Origin: Bacteroidota bacterium | Lineage (GTDB): Bacteria; Bacteroidota; Bacteroidia; Chitinophagales; Chitinophagaceae | Reading direction: 5' to 3' | Length of the DNA stretch: 36,055 nucleotides | Assembly (NCBI GenBank): GCA_028875875.1 | Contig: JAGWUV010000037.1 | Location: 1-36,055 of the forward strand | Shown: positions 8,003 to 17,294 of the stretch, piece after piece | Position numbering within the stretch: position 1 is the first letter of the stretch | How the letters are laid out: the number at the start of each line of letters is the position of its first letter | Notes under the pieces: generated by a model | Databases searched by the model: none | Told to the model about the DNA's origin: nothing | Seen by the model: the letters and a program-made list of their open reading frames with translations, nothing else | Position numbers and translations under genes: made by a program

Positions 8003-9284
8003 TGTAATGTGTACTCCGTGCTTTACTTAATCGATACTAACCCTATATGGAGCAGTAACCATCACCTGCTCCCAGTATTATAAATGGTAAACAACTATAC
8101 CAGATAATTGTTGATCATTGAAGTAATTCGGCTCTTTTAAAAAGAGGTCAACAAAGCGATAGTTGATTAAATTATTTAGTTAGAAAGAACAAAATATGAA
8201 TATTACCCTTCATCTAACATAAATAAGATGGGTCGGAGTGATGGGGTATGGTTTTTATTGTCAATGAACTTCTGATGATTCAATATACCAAAATGGGGGC
8301 TCAATAAACGCTGTCGTCACTACCAGCCTACAAAATCCATGTATACCTGCATGAGTAAGAGGTGCGTACAAGCTTGTCTTTTGTTATTTTATGCCTTCGG
8401 GGGACTATGACTAATAGATAAAGACAAACAGGTTGCAGTTGGCTGGTAAAAAATCATTTGATCAATTGGCTTTCAATATTTTTTTGTTAAAGGTACTCAA
8501 AGCGAATTTTACCTTTTCTTATATAAGTACTTCACATCTAAAAGAAGGTTTACTTTTTTCCTTAAATTTTTTATAGAATATTAAACATTTGAGCATTGAG
8601 ATTGTCATTAATAAAACATCAAAGTCTTTAAAAAACGCATCTCCTATGGAAGGTTGGGAATACTATCTGAACGAATTAGAATTCGAATAATAGTCTTGAA
8701 AAATCAAGGCATTAAAAGGTTCTTTTTCTAATCCTCTTAGCAAGTTGTTTTTTATATAGCCCCTATTTAACAAAACTGTGGGTTGAGTAACTTTAGCTAC
8801 ATTCCGCTAGCATGACATCGTGTTTTTTTCTCGTTAACAACGTCCTTTTTAATATAGCCTAGTTCAAATAAACCCTCACATACAACAAATCCACTTACTC
8901 AAAATTGCACCCTAACTGTGGCTTTACCTTAATGTAAAATCCATAGCAATGTTTAATATCCAACACATATCACTTGTAGCGCTCTATGTAAACGTAGATT
9001 TTTTATCTAATCTTAATTATACAGATCGGATTCGCACCAGATTGTGTTGAGTTTGAAACTCACCGAAATCGCTCTTGATAATATGAACAATTGAATTAAC
9101 AGGTTTCATTTTACTCCGAACAGTATAGTTAATTTCACCACGATTGCAGGTAAGATTAAGAATTTCTCATGTTTTTTAATGATATTTTAGATATCGTATT
9201 CAAGGATAATTATTAATATGCAAAACTTATACATGTTTTAATACATGTTGCGCTGAAAAAAATTATAACCCCATTTATTTTGCC
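8003..9284. other. 1.3 kb stretch without a recognised gene
   Basis: Flanked by the divergent photolyase operon and DUF1080 gene. A structured patch lies at 8108-8154: TTGTTGA and TCAACAA arms enclose a perfect CTCTTT/AAAGAG hairpin (8132-8146). The open frame 8577-8690 ends MEGWEYYLNELEFE and has protein-like composition over 37 codons, but no family was recognised; it may be a gene remnant. A perfect palindrome TGAGTTTGAAACTCA sits at 9048-9062. No tRNA fold or known RNA was seen. Confidence 0.5.
9229..9249 (+). promoter_or_regulatory. Paired ATACATGTT direct repeats upstream of DUF1080 gene
   Basis: ATACATGTT occurs at 9229-9237 and again at 9241-9249. The 12-base spacing is roughly one helical turn, and each copy contains the palindrome ACATGT. 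The pair lies 36-56 bases upstream of the DUF1080 ATG, where a regulator or promoter element would be expected. No clear TAnnTTTG box was found nearby. Confidence 0.3.
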
Positions 9285-10142
9285 ATGAAAAAAGAATTCT
9301 TTTTAGTCTGCTTTATTGCAGCCAGTTTTGCTTTCTCCATTAAAAAACACGATACTCCTTATCAAAATCCTCATCATAAATGGACGTACTTATTTAATGG
9401 AAAGGACTTACATCATTGGGACACTTATTTAGGACCGGAATATGATAGTTTATCTAATCAGTTTACAGGAACCCCATTAGGTTTAAATAATGACCCTCAT
9501 CATGTTTTTTCAGTAATAAACCTTGATGGTGAAAAAGTATTAGCCATTTCAGGACAAGACTTTGGTGGTATAATATCAAAAGATAATTTTAAAAATTTTC
9601 ATTTGCAAATGAAGTTTAAATGGGGAACCAAAACATGGGCTACCAAAAAGGGTAAAAAGAAAGATAGTGGTTTACTATATTACAGTGTAGGAAAACTAGG
9701 AGCTGATTTTGGGTTTTGGATGCGATCTCAGGAATTTCAGATAGAACAAGGTAATGTAGGTGATTATTGGGGTGTTGCTGGTGGCGCAGAAACAGTAGCA
9801 ACTCGCAAAGTAAATGATTCAACTTTCATTTATGACCCACAGGGTACTTATAGAGACTTTTATGAAAAATCAACTTTTGGTAGAAGATGTATAAAAACTT
9901 CAGACAACGAAAAACCGGATGGGCAATGGAACACAATTGATTTATTTTGTTTTAACGGCAAAAGTATACACATGGTAAATGGTAAGGTTCTTATGGTTCT
10001 GGGAAAATCGCAGCAGCTGGATAGCGGTGGTAAACTGATTAGTTTGGATGAAGGGAAAATTCAAATTCAATCAGAAGGCGCTCAAATTTATTACAAGGAT
10101 ATAAGGATTGAACCAATAGATTATTTCCCCAAAGGTTATTAA
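9285..10142 (+). CDS. DUF1080 domain secreted protein (3-keto-disaccharide hydrolase-type fold)
   Basis: 285 residues with an N-terminal signal (MKKEFFLVCFIAASFAFS) and one DUF1080/PF06439-like domain over nearly the whole length. Features are WTYLFNGKDLHHWDTY near residue 33, a KFKWG segment, DSGLLYYSVG, SQEFQIEQGNVGDYW, QWNTIDLFCFNGKSIHMVNGK and a final IQIQSEGAQIYYKDIRIEPI. The family has a concanavalin/LamG-like jelly-roll and includes 3-keto-glycoside hydrolases; the substrate of this member is not deducible. It acts in the periplasm or outside the cell. It is a single gene, convergent with the sialic acid operon and separated from it by 253 bases without a strong hairpin. Confidence 0.85.
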   Translation: MKKEFFLVCFIAASFAFSIKKHDTPYQNPHHKWTYLFNGKDLHHWDTYLGPEYDSLSNQFTGTPLGLNNDPHHVFSVINLDGEKVLAISGQDFGGIISKDNFKNFHLQMKFKWGTKTWATKKGKKKDSGLLYYSVGKLGADFGFWMRSQEFQIEQGNVGDYWGVAGGAETVATRKVNDSTFIYDPQGTYRDFYEKSTFGRRCIKTSDNEKPDGQWNTIDLFCFNGKSIHMVNGKVLMVLGKSQQLDSGGKLISLDEGKIQIQSEGAQIYYKDIRIEPIDYFPKGY

Positions 10143-10395
10143 GAGCGCCAATTAAATTGACACTTATTAAGTTGGCAAATATTTGATTATTCAGTTGTGT
10201 TAGAGGTTAATAATTTCAATTCTGTTGTTTAGCGTTTGATGACAACTTTAGTTACTAAATTCAGTATCGCCGATTCTTTTTTCTCATTGATTTACCTTTT
10301 AGTTAAAGATGATCAGCACTAGGTATGATTCTATCTTCTATTTTGTGATTGCATAGAGGATATTGGATTGTAAACAAACACGATAATTCGTGCTA

Positions 10396-12324
10396 CTAAA
10401 AATGCCATCTAACAAAGGCTTCCATTCCGGCGTATTTCGTCAATCCTAAAGCTGCATACAAGTTTGCCGTATTCGCATTGCGATCCTCCGCCCGTTGCCA
10501 AAACTCCCTACTATCTGTGCCCTGGAACGGCACCATATCCTTCTGAGACTGGTGAATAAATATCCCAAACCGTTTCTTCATTACCTGGTCCGGACTCATC
10601 GGTATCGCCATCTCTATCTCTGATATATCCCACTCCTGCCAGGCGCCCTTATACAACCATACCCAACAATCCTTCACCCAATCTTCCCCCGAAGCCTTTA
10701 ATCTTCGCATACTCTCAAATACTATATCCAAACATACTCTGTGTGTTCCATGAGGATCTGCTAAGTCTCCGGCACAGTATACCTGTTGTGGTTTGAGCTT
10801 TCTTAATAAATCCATTGTTAACAACACGTCTTCCTCTCCCATCGGTTTCTTCTCTATTGTACCCGTTTCATAAAAAGGTAAATTCTGAAAATGCCACTGT
10901 CCCTCCTTCAATCCCACATACCTGCAAGTGGCAGCAGCCTCACAACGTCTTATCAATCCCTTAATCGCCCTTATCTCTGCCGTATCGATCTCATTCTTTT
11001 TCTTACCCCCTAAAAACGTTCTAGCCGCCGACAATATCTCTTTACTCTTGCTGCTATCTATCCCAAACATACTCTCAAAGCCTACTGCAAAATCCAGGAA
11101 CCTTGTTACAAACTCATCCGTGACTGCTATGTTACCACTTGTCTGATACGCTACATGCACATCATGTCCCTGCTCCTGCAAACGCATGAACGTACCGCCC
11201 ATGCTAATGATATCATCATCAGGATGGGGAGAGAAGATCAAACATCTTTTTGGATGGGGTGTACTGCGTTCGGGATGATGTTCCAGCTTCACTCCCAGCT
11301 TACCTCCCGGCCAGCCCGTGATGCTATCCCTTAACAGGTAATACACTTGCAGGTTAATAGCATAGGCATCTCCTTTCTCTACCAGCAGATCGCCCAAACC
11401 GTTCTCGTTATAATCATGTGTCGTTAAGCTTAAGATCGGTTTTTGCAGTTTCAATGCCATATTCACCACTGCTCTTTTAATCATGGCTGCATTCCACTCC
11501 ACCTCTCCTGTTAACCAGGGCGACTTTATCCTAGTCAATTCTGACGCAGCCATTGTATCAACCACAAAGCTGCAATCATTATGTTGCTGCAATATGCTCG
11601 CAGGCACCTGCTCACTTACATGACCTTCCACACTACGTGCTACAATACCGGCTTTAGAACCCCATGCCATCAGAATTATCTTTTGGGCTTTCAATATCGT
11701 ACTGATGCCCATCGTTATGGCCATGCGGGGCACTTGCGATATATTTTGAAATTCATACGCATTGGCTATACGGGTACTGTTATCTAAACTTACCAGTCTT
11801 GTTTTCGAGAAGATACTGCTACCGGGTTCATTGAATCCAATATGCCCGTTATTACCAATACCCAGTATTTGCAAATGAATACCTCCCACCGCTTCTATTG
11901 CATCTTCATATTGCTGGCAATAAGATTTTACTTCTTCCTTACTGACTTCTCCATTAGGTATATGGATATTCTTCGGATCAATATCTACATGATTGAATAA
12001 ATGACGATGCATAAAGCTCCAATAACTCTGCAATGCTTCCCGCTCTAAAGGATAATACTCATCCAGGTTGAACGTAATTACATTTTTAAAACTCAATCCT
12101 TCTTCTTTGTGCATGCGAACCAATTCCGCATACACATATCGGGGCGTACTACCTGTTGCCAGGCCCAACACTGTCTTTTCTCCCTTTGCTTCTTTTATTC
12201 TTATCAGTGCTGCTATATCCCTTGCTACCTGCACAGAACCTTCCTGTGCAGTCGCATAAATACCAATCGGCAACTTCTCATAACCAAACACTTCTACATA
12301 CTCATCTTGTAATGATGTTCCCAT
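10396..12324 (-). CDS. nagB: Glucosamine-6-phosphate deaminase fused to PIG-L/LmbE deacetylase-like domain
   Basis: 642 residues, no signal peptide, so cytoplasmic. Residues about 15-285 are a NagB deaminase: LGLATGSTP (53-61, phosphate site), DEYYPL (88-93, with the general-base Asp88) and GHIGFNEP (160-167, His161 and Glu166). The Asp that precedes GH in E. coli NagB (Asp141) is Asn159 here. Residues about 355-600 are a PIG-L/LmbE zinc deacetylase-like domain with SPHPDDDIISMGG (365-377) and a late DPHGTH motif. Ordinary NagB is about 266 residues; the long fusion is a known Bacteroidota form. It should turn GlcN-6-P into fructose-6-P plus ammonia. It is the last gene of the operon, 48 bases behind the SGNH-GH20 gene. 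The role of the second domain is unknown. Confidence 0.93.
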   Translation of the reverse strand: MGTSLQDEYVEVFGYEKLPIGIYATAQEGSVQVARDIAALIRIKEAKGEKTVLGLATGSTPRYVYAELVRMHKEEGLSFKNVITFNLDEYYPLEREALQSYWSFMHRHLFNHVDIDPKNIHIPNGEVSKEEVKSYCQQYEDAIEAVGGIHLQILGIGNNGHIGFNEPGSSIFSKTRLVSLDNSTRIANAYEFQNISQVPRMAITMGISTILKAQKIILMAWGSKAGIVARSVEGHVSEQVPASILQQHNDCSFVVDTMAASELTRIKSPWLTGEVEWNAAMIKRAVVNMALKLQKPILSLTTHDYNENGLGDLLVEKGDAYAINLQVYYLLRDSITGWPGGKLGVKLEHHPERSTPHPKRCLIFSPHPDDDIISMGGTFMRLQEQGHDVHVAYQTSGNIAVTDEFVTRFLDFAVGFESMFGIDSSKSKEILSAARTFLGGKKKNEIDTAEIRAIKGLIRRCEAAATCRYVGLKEGQWHFQNLPFYETGTIEKKPMGEEDVLLTMDLLRKLKPQQVYCAGDLADPHGTHRVCLDIVFESMRRLKASGEDWVKDCWVWLYKGAWQEWDISEIEMAIPMSPDQVMKKRFGIFIHQSQKDMVPFQGTDSREFWQRAEDRNANTANLYAALGLTKYAGMEAFVRWHF

Positions 12325-12372
12325 TTTGATTTCGTTCTTTGAAGATTATTAAAAATATTTTCACAAAAGATT

Positions 12373-14973
12373 TCAACGTACAGGCACACAAGTAAACATC
12401 CATTTAACAGGATTCTGCCAATCCTTACCTTTAAAACTGCCCACAGGAAGTTTTATCAAAATCTTATTCCACCCTTTATGCATCATTACCCTGGTGGGCT
12501 CACGATACGCATAACCTTCATCAGTAAGCGGAACCTCAAGGTTCCCTTTTTGGCCGGCATGCTTCCAAACAGGCGGTGCTATTACATTACCATTGATCCA
12601 AATACAACTATGCCGATGATCCCAGGTACCTTCATCCGGTGAATCAGTTGCCGTTGAGCGGGAAAAATCATAAAACCCTATCCAAAAATCTTTTGGTACA
12701 TCTTCATCACTCCAAATATTTGTAGTAGCATACCATGTTGTGTTTTCAGCAGGATGAGCAATCGCTCCTTCGATTAAAGGATACCACCAATGTTTTAAAA
12801 TGATCGTGCCGCCAACTACTTGCAATGAGGAGGAATCTTTCAACTCCTCATTTAGCTCAGGAGCGAAAGCCCGGGTAAGTAATCCTTTATTGCAATAAGG
12901 CCCATAGAAGTTCCAAGTATAAGAGGATTGTGACTGATAAGGGAAAGGCAGCGATACGAAAACTCTTTTTTTCTGATCCAACAACCTGTTCTCAAATGCA
13001 GCAAACGCTTTTGTTTCTTCAGTACCGGGCTTGCCAATGATCGCACTCCAACCTTTTTGTCCTCCTCCCTTCCAGCTTCGTTCGGCAAAAGCGAGCAATG
13101 CAGGATATACCGGGTTCATCTGTAATATATCCTCTTCACTTGCCACATTTCTATCATTCCATACACAGAGAATTCCTCCTTTTACATTCTTGTCTTCTTC
13201 CACCCTATTACCGATTTGCCTTTTAAAAATAGTAACGACTGATTCCTGCGGATCCATATGATTGATGTACAAATGCCTGGAATCTAAATATTGTGTGGTG
13301 GAAGCAGATGAAGTAATACCAGCATCATCCATCCATAATTGGCGGATCGTATTAACTGGCAAATTACCGCCGGGGCTCCACCCGATCGTTTTCTTACCTA
13401 CACTTTCTAAATACTTAATCATCTCCGGGAGAAAGGTTTTGTTAACGATCTTAACTTCATCACCGCCAACATGCAGGTAAGAAGCATCGTAAGTAGTACA
13501 AACTTCATGGAGGATATTTTGTAAGATATGTATACCAGAATCAGATTGCATGTCAGTTTTCATAGCTCGTTTGAATGCAGCACTATGACCGGGCATATCA
13601 ATTTCAGGTATAAAAGTGATGAAACGGTCTTTACAATAGGTAATCAGTTCCTGTATATCCTGCTCCGTATAATACAAACCTTTTCCCCGTAACATATTTT
13701 CAGGAGCGGTTAGCTGAGGATATTGATTTATCGATAAACGCCATGCAATATCTTCTGTGGGATGAAAATGAAACACATTGAGCTTATACAAGCTCATGAT
13801 TTCTATCTGCTTCTTTAACTGGGATAATGATTGGTAATTCCTTCCCACATCAACCATAAAACCACGCCACGAAAATGCAGGCTTATCCCGAATATTACAT
13901 CCGTCTATCATAACCCCATCCCTCAATAATTGCTGTAAGGTTTGTATAGCATTAAAGATCCCATGTTCAGTAGAAGCACTAAGAACTACATGATTCCCTG
14001 TAACTTCAAGTTGGTAGGCCTCACTATCTCTTTCATCAACAGATTGAGTGATTTCTTTTTTCAAAAGGATATAAGGTTTTACATCAACCGAGTTTTTTAT
14101 ACCTGCAACAACACCTTTGGCGTTTAACACGCTCTGTAAGCGAAATGCCTGTTGCCGAAAAATAGAATCACTAACAACAATTGAACTACACTCATACAGC
14201 GGAAACACAACATTGGTCCACTCAAGGTGTTGAGGTAAGGGAAGCAAAGACGGTCTTTGCTGAAGATCAAAAACATAAGGATATATAATATGTTTCCAAA
14301 GCAAGTAGGCCTCACCTTTTAAGTGCAAGCCATCATTGGTTAGAGAAGCCCGCATCTTTCCTTCCTCGTCACAAAAAGAATGGTAAAGATCCACGAATGT
14401 ATAATGGTGATCGCCTGCCATACTTTGCAATTGCTTGTTCACGGCTATGATTTGTGCTCCCTTATTAGTATGACCGGTAAATTTTTTATATACATCATTA
14501 ACAGGAAGGAGGCTTTGTATGTACAGTTTTGTAGAGGGTGTGTATTGATGAAGAATAGCTGCAACCAAAATGATATTCTTCACCACACTATCGGGAGAAA
14601 TGTTCCTGGCCAGGTCATTGATACCAATCAGCAAAAAAACTTTTTTAGGTTTTCTTCTGATGATCTCTGGCAACCGATTTAATACACCTACTGTTATATC
14701 ACCGCTAATACCCCTGTTTTTAATATTGACAGAACCCAATAGTTCACTCCATTCGGCTCCATCTGTGATGCTGTTGCCAAGGAAAATAATTTCATCTTTT
14801 CCTACAGGCAACGTATTAAAATGAGTTAGACGTTGATGATAGTAAGTAGAAAAAAGACTATCAGGGAAAAAGGGAATAGTAACTTGTGATTGCACTTTTA
14901 CCACAACACATAAACAGATGGCATGCATAAAAATGAAGAAAATGTTTTTTCTCATCATCATCCTGTTGAACAT
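12373..14973 (-). CDS. SGNH/GDSL esterase fused to GH20 beta-N-acetylhexosaminidase
   Basis: 866 residues. A signal peptide (residues 1-30) leads to an SGNH hydrolase, about 55-235: FLGNSITDG (64-72, nucleophile Ser68), NRGISGD (86-92), LIGIND (115-120) and NDGLH (213-217, Asp214 and His217). A GH20 module follows: N-terminal alpha/beta part about 240-365, then the barrel with WRGFMVDVGR (369-378), FHFHPTEDIAWRL (401-413) and HVGGDEV (501-507, catalytic pair Asp505-Glu506). The last about 180 residues form a separate beta-rich region (WYATTNIWSDEDVPKDFW; CIWINGN), perhaps a carbohydrate-binding domain. One exported chain could thus remove acyl groups and terminal GlcNAc or GalNAc. It starts 13 bases after the GH20 stop. 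The FHFHPTED segment differs from the usual FHWHLTDD. Confidence 0.88.
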   Translation of the reverse strand: MFNRMMMRKNIFFIFMHAICLCVVVKVQSQVTIPFFPDSLFSTYYHQRLTHFNTLPVGKDEIIFLGNSITDGAEWSELLGSVNIKNRGISGDITVGVLNRLPEIIRRKPKKVFLLIGINDLARNISPDSVVKNIILVAAILHQYTPSTKLYIQSLLPVNDVYKKFTGHTNKGAQIIAVNKQLQSMAGDHHYTFVDLYHSFCDEEGKMRASLTNDGLHLKGEAYLLWKHIIYPYVFDLQQRPSLLPLPQHLEWTNVVFPLYECSSIVVSDSIFRQQAFRLQSVLNAKGVVAGIKNSVDVKPYILLKKEITQSVDERDSEAYQLEVTGNHVVLSASTEHGIFNAIQTLQQLLRDGVMIDGCNIRDKPAFSWRGFMVDVGRNYQSLSQLKKQIEIMSLYKLNVFHFHPTEDIAWRLSINQYPQLTAPENMLRGKGLYYTEQDIQELITYCKDRFITFIPEIDMPGHSAAFKRAMKTDMQSDSGIHILQNILHEVCTTYDASYLHVGGDEVKIVNKTFLPEMIKYLESVGKKTIGWSPGGNLPVNTIRQLWMDDAGITSSASTTQYLDSRHLYINHMDPQESVVTIFKRQIGNRVEEDKNVKGGILCVWNDRNVASEEDILQMNPVYPALLAFAERSWKGGGQKGWSAIIGKPGTEETKAFAAFENRLLDQKKRVFVSLPFPYQSQSSYTWNFYGPYCNKGLLTRAFAPELNEELKDSSSLQVVGGTIILKHWWYPLIEGAIAHPAENTTWYATTNIWSDEDVPKDFWIGFYDFSRSTATDSPDEGTWDHRHSCIWINGNVIAPPVWKHAGQKGNLEVPLTDEGYAYREPTRVMMHKGWNKILIKLPVGSFKGKDWQNPVKWMFTCVPVR

Positions 14974-14986
14974 TAATAAGTATTGA

Positions 14987-17290
14987 TTATTCTACGATCA
15001 GTTCATCTGCGAAAACCCATGCAGGCTTACCTTCACCCGGATGCCCCGCAGGACAGCCATCGAGCACTTTAGCCGTTACTCGTACATATCGAACAGATGT
15101 TGGCTCAAAGGAAACTGAAAAGTTTTTTATCAAAGGGTTTGTTACCGTAGCTGCAATGGTATTAACATCTTTCCCCATTGTTTTAAAATTAAAACCATCT
15201 GATGCAACTTCTACTTGCACGTATTGAGGCAGGAATATCCAATCGCGATAACGTTGCAAACAACCCAAACTCACTTTATGAATATTGGTTTCTTTTACTA
15301 AATCAACAGTAGCAATAATATCTTTTCCATTGAACCCATGCCAATATTTATTGGCCGCCAATGTACCCCGAATGCCATCTGTTAAACTATTAGGTCCATC
15401 AGCCATATAATACCTGCTCACAGGATTAACGTAACTAACAGCAGCCCCAGTTGCCTTATGAATAACAAATTGCTGCTGCGATGGCTTACTGTTCATTACA
15501 GTTCCATTAACTACAGTAACAGCATTTAAAGTAAGCGAAGTATCTATCGCAACCGGTGCTGTATACTTCTGGCTTTGCGTAGTGGGCTCTGTTCCATCTG
15601 TTGTATAATAAATAGTTGCACCGGGAATTTCAGAAGAAAGAGTTACTTGCAATTTTCCATTTACTGTTTGCGGTTTAATTGAAACCGTAAAACTGCCTTT
15701 ACTGTAATGAAGGCCTCTTTGATCGAAATAACGGAAAGAAGGTTGTAGCCTATGGTAAAAATCATTCCAGTCTTTAGCAGAAGGCTGGCTCCATACTACT
15801 TCTGCCAATGCCAGCATCCTGGGCAATACCATATATTCTACATGTTCAGCAGTAGTTACATATTCAGTCCACAAATTCCCCTGAACTCCTAAAACATAAT
15901 GCGCTTGTTGTTCATTTAATTCTTTAGGAATAGGATCATACTCATAAACACGTTTTAAAGTATTCATGCCACCAATGGCCAAAGGTTCCCCTTCCGGCCC
16001 TGCCTGGTAATGATCAAAATAACAAGGCACACCGGGAGTCATGATCACATCATGATTCATTTTAGCAGCTTCCACTCCACCCGATTCTCCACGCCAGCTC
16101 ATCACTGTTGCTTCAGGTGCCAATCCGCCTTCCAATATCTCATCCCAGCCGATCATTTTCCTGTGCTTACTCACAATAAATTTCTCAATACGCTTCATGA
16201 AATAACTCTGCAGCTCCTCTTCATTTTTCAACCCTTCTGCTTTAATTCTTGCCTGGCAACGGCTACAATTTTTCCATGGTGTTTTATCTACTTCATCTCC
16301 ACCAACATGTATATACTTTGAAGGGAACAATTGCATTACCTCAGAAAGAACATTTTGCAGGAAGATAAAAACAGAATCGTTACCTGCACAATAGTTTGAA
16401 GATATGTTCGTATAATCGCCCCCCGTTAGCGGCAATTGCGGCTTACGTGAACAACAAAGTTGAGGGTATGCCGCTATAGCTGAAGCTACATGACCGGGCA
16501 TTTCTATTTCAGGGATGATTGTAACATTCCTCTGGGCAGCATAAGCGATAATGTCTTTAATCTGTTCTTGCGTATAATATCCACCATAAGTTGCAGGCTC
16601 TCCTTCTTTTGCCTGCGGACGGCTACCCCACACTTTATCTGTTTGGTCTACACGCCATGCTCCTGTTTGCGTGAGTCGAGGATACTTCTTGATCTCAATT
16701 CTCCACCCCTGGTCATCCACTAAATGCCAATGAAACCTGTTCATCTTATAGCGGGCCATCAAATCGATATATTCTTTCACCAATTCAGGAGAAAAGAAAT
16801 GCCTACAAACATCGAGATGCATCCCCCGCCATTGAAAACGGGGATAATCTGTAACACGCATACAAGGCACTTGTAATAAGGCATTTGTTCGAATACCAGG
16901 CAATGTTTGTAATAAGGTTTGAATACCATATATGATACCTGCTTTGGTATTGGCCCGGATAATAATAGAAGCAGGATTAACTTGTAAAAGATATCCTTCA
17001 TTACCTATCTGCTCAGTTTTTTGAATAATGAGCTGAATAACTTTCGCAGCTTGTACGTGTTGAGGCAGTGTAATACCCGACAACTCTTTTATGGATGCCA
17101 CAAGAAAAGACGCGGCATTATGTAAATCATGATCCCCTGCAACAAACTTGATACTTGTATTGGCATCAATAGTAAATACGCCTTGTTTAACAACTAGGCT
17201 TACCGGCTTAGGAATGATACTTACCGCTTGCTGTGCGGATAATGAGGCAGACACGATAAGAACTACAAACAATACAATTATCTTTCTCAT
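14987..17290 (-). CDS. GH20 beta-N-acetylhexosaminidase
   Basis: 767 residues with signal peptide MRKIIVLFVVLIVSASLSAQ. An N-terminal GH20b domain spans about 22-145. The catalytic barrel about 150-500 has WRGMHLDVCRHF (154-165), FHWHLVDDQGWRIEIK (186-201), IIPEIEMPGH (258-267) and HVGGDEV (328-334), with Asp332-Glu333 as the substrate-assisted catalytic pair. A chitobiase-type C-terminal repeat follows (TIYYTTDGTEPTT), then a discoidin-like (F5/8 type C) domain to the end. It should remove terminal beta-GlcNAc or beta-GalNAc from glycoprotein or mucin glycans in the periplasm or at the surface. It begins 4 bases after the esterase stop, so is tightly co-transcribed, and it works after desialylation exposes inner sugars. 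Confidence 0.95.
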   Translation of the reverse strand: MRKIIVLFVVLIVSASLSAQQAVSIIPKPVSLVVKQGVFTIDANTSIKFVAGDHDLHNAASFLVASIKELSGITLPQHVQAAKVIQLIIQKTEQIGNEGYLLQVNPASIIIRANTKAGIIYGIQTLLQTLPGIRTNALLQVPCMRVTDYPRFQWRGMHLDVCRHFFSPELVKEYIDLMARYKMNRFHWHLVDDQGWRIEIKKYPRLTQTGAWRVDQTDKVWGSRPQAKEGEPATYGGYYTQEQIKDIIAYAAQRNVTIIPEIEMPGHVASAIAAYPQLCCSRKPQLPLTGGDYTNISSNYCAGNDSVFIFLQNVLSEVMQLFPSKYIHVGGDEVDKTPWKNCSRCQARIKAEGLKNEEELQSYFMKRIEKFIVSKHRKMIGWDEILEGGLAPEATVMSWRGESGGVEAAKMNHDVIMTPGVPCYFDHYQAGPEGEPLAIGGMNTLKRVYEYDPIPKELNEQQAHYVLGVQGNLWTEYVTTAEHVEYMVLPRMLALAEVVWSQPSAKDWNDFYHRLQPSFRYFDQRGLHYSKGSFTVSIKPQTVNGKLQVTLSSEIPGATIYYTTDGTEPTTQSQKYTAPVAIDTSLTLNAVTVVNGTVMNSKPSQQQFVIHKATGAAVSYVNPVSRYYMADGPNSLTDGIRGTLAANKYWHGFNGKDIIATVDLVKETNIHKVSLGCLQRYRDWIFLPQYVQVEVASDGFNFKTMGKDVNTIAATVTNPLIKNFSVSFEPTSVRYVRVTAKVLDGCPAGHPGEGKPAWVFADELIVE

Positions 17291-17294
17291 AGTT

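Noticed and set aside
14124-14824. Several 60-100 codon frames inside the SGNH-GH20 gene
   Set aside because: They lie wholly within a strong coding region in other phases and lack independent features.
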